Shown: positions 6,146 through 7,402 of the stretch, one piece after another | Layout: every line of letters begins with the position of its first letter | Numbering within the stretch: position 1 is the stretch's first letter | Origin: Planctomycetales bacterium 4484_123 | GTDB taxonomy: Bacteria > Planctomycetota > Phycisphaerae > SM23-33 | Reading direction: 5' to 3' | DNA: 7,402 bases | NCBI GenBank assembly: GCA_002049885.1 | Contig: MVCS01000055.1 | Span: 1-7,402, forward strand | Notes under the pieces: model-generated | Told to the model about the DNA's origin: nothing | The model's input: the letters and a program-made list of their open reading frames with translations, nothing else | Databases searched by the model: none | Made by a program: the position numbers and the translations under genes

Positions 6146-7120
6146 ATGGGCGAGTTCTGCATAGGAATCGACCTGGGCGGCACCTTCATCAAGGTCGCGC
6201 TGCTGGATGCGGCCTTGACCGTCCGGGCCCGCAGGCAGGTCGAGACCCCCGCCGAGTGCGGGGCCGAGGGCGTCATCGAGGCCATGGCGGGCGCGGCCGA
6301 GGAACTCCTGCACCACCGCGCCGCCAGTAGTGGGCGCGTCCTGGGCGTGGGTATCGGCTCGCCCGGTCCGCTGGACCTCGATGCCGGGGTGGTCATCGGC
6401 ATGCCCAACATCCCGGGCTTCCAGAATGTGCCCCTGCGCGACCGACTGGCCGAGAGGCTCTCCCTGCCGGCCGTCCTGGAAAACGACGCCAACGCCGCCG
6501 CCCTGGGCGAGTATCGCGCCGGCAGTGGCCAAGGGCTCCGCCACATGGTGCTGCTGACCCTGGGCACGGGCGTGGGCAGCGGCATCGTCATCGATGGCCG
6601 GCTGGTCCACGGCGCCCACGGCATGGGGGCCGAGATCGGCCACCTCATCGTCGAACCGGGCGGCGAGCCCTGCGGCTGCGGGCAGCGGGGCTGCCTGGAG
6701 CGCTACGCCTCGGCGACCTACCTGGCCGACTACGCCCGGCGACTGATCGAGCAGGAAGGCCGGCCCAGCAGCCTGCGCGAGCTGCTCGCCACCGGCGGGG
6801 AGATCACGTCCAAGGACGTCGCCGAGGCCCGCCGGGCCGGCGATGCCCTGGCGGTGGAGGTCTGGGACCGGGCCGTGTACCACCTGGCCGTCGGCTGCGT
6901 GAGCATCTGCCGGGTGCTCGACCCGGAAATGATCGTCCTGGGCGGAGGCCTGGCCAAGGCCGGCGAGGAGTTGCTTGGCCCACTGCGGGCGCACTTCGAG
7001 CGCCTGCACTGGAAGCTGGCCGAGCCCAAGACCACGCTGGCGTTGGCCTCGCTGGGCAACGACGCCGGCGTCATTGGGGCAGGGTGTGTGGCCTGGGAGC
7101 ACTTTGGCCGACAGCACTGA
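6146..7120 (+). CDS. glk: ROK-family sugar kinase, probable glucokinase
   Basis: This cytosolic enzyme of 324 residues phosphorylates a hexose, most likely glucose, with ATP at entry to glycolysis. Seen: phosphate-binding DLGGTFIK (9-16), GIGSPGPLD (69-77), the catalytic Asp114 in LENDANAAALGE (111-122), GTGVGSGIVIDG (140-151), HGAHGMGAEIGH (155-166), and the ROK zinc motif CGCGQRGCLE (176-185), with H166, C176, C178 and C183 as expected ligands. A second ATP-site strand, MIVLGGG (262-268), is present. There is no N-terminal helix-turn-helix, so it is a kinase and not a ROK repressor such as NagC or Mlc. Length is normal and all key residues are intact. Residues around HGAHGMGAEIGH fit glucokinase, but N-acetylglucosamine, fructose or other sugars cannot be excluded. 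The next gene follows after 46 bases on the same strand, so the two may share a transcript. Confidence 0.93.
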   Translation: MGEFCIGIDLGGTFIKVALLDAALTVRARRQVETPAECGAEGVIEAMAGAAEELLHHRAASSGRVLGVGIGSPGPLDLDAGVVIGMPNIPGFQNVPLRDRLAERLSLPAVLENDANAAALGEYRAGSGQGLRHMVLLTLGTGVGSGIVIDGRLVHGAHGMGAEIGHLIVEPGGEPCGCGQRGCLERYASATYLADYARRLIEQEGRPSSLRELLATGGEITSKDVAEARRAGDALAVEVWDRAVYHLAVGCVSICRVLDPEMIVLGGGLAKAGEELLGPLRAHFERLHWKLAEPKTTLALASLGNDAGVIGAGCVAWEHFGRQH

Positions 7121-7154
7121 GCGGAACATCCCAGAGGGCCGGGGGCCCATGGGC

Positions 7155-7159
7155 GGAGG
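7155..7159 (+). promoter_or_regulatory. Ribosome binding site that favours the ATG at 7167
   Basis: GGAGG lies seven bases before the ATG at 7167. An in-frame ATG at 7149 would add six residues (MGGGHP) but would place this ribosome site inside the coding region, so 7167 is preferred. Confidence 0.65.
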
Positions 7160-7166
7160 ACATCCG

Positions 7167-7402
7167 ATGGCCGAAAGGATGCTGGCGACGACCGTGGCGG
7201 CGCTGTTGGCGGCCTGGACCGCCGCACCGGCGGGATTGGTGGTGGAGTGGTGGGGCGACGGTGCCCGTTGCCGTCACCAGGGCATGACGATCGAACTGTC
7301 CAAGTACGGCAAGGAGGGGATGGTCAACCCCAAGAAGGGCAAGGTGCCTATCGAGGGCATCCACGCCCTGCGCTTCGACCTCTCGGCCCTGAAGGCCGGC
7401 AC
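7167..7402 (+). CDS. Exported protein of unknown function (5' part only)
   Basis: Only 78 full codons are in the window. The start is a signal peptide: MAERM, a hydrophobic run LATTVAALLAAWTAA (6-20) and a likely cleavage near APA (20-22). The mature start LVVEWWGDGARCRHQGMTIEL (24-44) is Trp-rich and contains one Cys. Later, IHALRFDLSALKAG (65-78) resembles the opening of DNRLRE-type domains ('LRFDLSalpag...'), which are found on cell-surface and carbohydrate-linked proteins. That match is short and tentative. The 46-base gap to the kinase suggests co-transcription. I do not recognise the family from this fragment. Confidence 0.7.
   Translation, partial: MAERMLATTVAALLAAWTAAPAGLVVEWWGDGARCRHQGMTIELSKYGKEGMVNPKKGKVPIEGIHALRFDLSALKAG

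Noticed and set aside
5543..7150. Long antisense frame covering the kinase gene and the end of the HEAT gene (535 codons).
   Set aside because: The kinase on the plus strand carries every ROK motif. The antisense product is low-complexity and results from the G/C-biased third codon positions of the real genes.
7145..7154. Palindrome GCCCATGGGC and nearby GGGCC-ggg-GGCCC after the kinase gene as a terminator.
   Set aside because: The stems are short, there is no T-run, and the next gene begins within 20 bases on the same strand, so termination here would be unexpected.
1..7402. Search for a defence, mobile or secondary-metabolite system, CRISPR repeats, tRNAs or insertion-sequence ends.
   Set aside because: No array of repeats, no tRNA-like cloverleaf, no transposase or integrase motifs and no terminal inverted repeats were seen. 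Base composition also looks even across the genes.

Overview
This is a GC-rich window (roughly two thirds G+C by eye) from a bacterial chromosome, and I favour a member of the Planctomycetota. The reasons are a large secreted HEAT-repeat protein with W-x-x-W-type block ends, an ADP-ribosylglycohydrolase of the long type, a second exported protein with a 'RFDLSAL.AG'-like segment, many short transcription units on alternating strands, and good Shine-Dalgarno sites. The lineage is an inference from gene style. No rRNA or marker gene is present.

Layout from left to right. (1) Minus strand, 1065 down to 1: a Nif3/YqfO-family dinuclear-metal protein, cut by the left window edge just before its natural end. 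(2) 1066-1365: a divergent intergenic region with a near-consensus sigma70 promoter reading right (TTGACA-17-TATAGT), a weaker candidate reading left, and two GC-rich perfect palindromes. (3) Plus strand, 1366-2061: a hydrogenase-maturation-peptidase (M52/HycI-like) fold protein that has lost recognisable metal ligands and has a basic, disordered-looking N-terminal tail. No hydrogenase gene is nearby. (4) Minus strand, 3391 down to 2081: an ADP-ribosylglycohydrolase, convergent with gene 3 and only 19 bases from it. (5) 3392-3582: a second divergent spacer. (6) Plus strand, 3583-5979: a 798-residue exported alpha-solenoid (HEAT-repeat) protein, followed at once by a strong hairpin. (7) Plus strand, 6146-7120: a ROK-family sugar kinase, probably glucokinase. 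(8) Plus strand, 7167 to the right edge: the start of an exported protein of unknown function, 46 bases after the kinase and probably co-transcribed with it.

The genes do not form one obvious pathway. The picture is ordinary housekeeping and envelope genes in small units: metal/cofactor-type metabolism (Nif3), reversal of ADP-ribosylation, sugar phosphorylation, and exported proteins of unknown role. I see no phage, transposon, CRISPR, toxin-antitoxin or recognisable defence module. The best candidate for something undescribed is the orphan, ligand-less M52-like protein. The ADP-ribosylglycohydrolase with an altered C-terminal metal motif and the two-block architecture of the HEAT protein come next.
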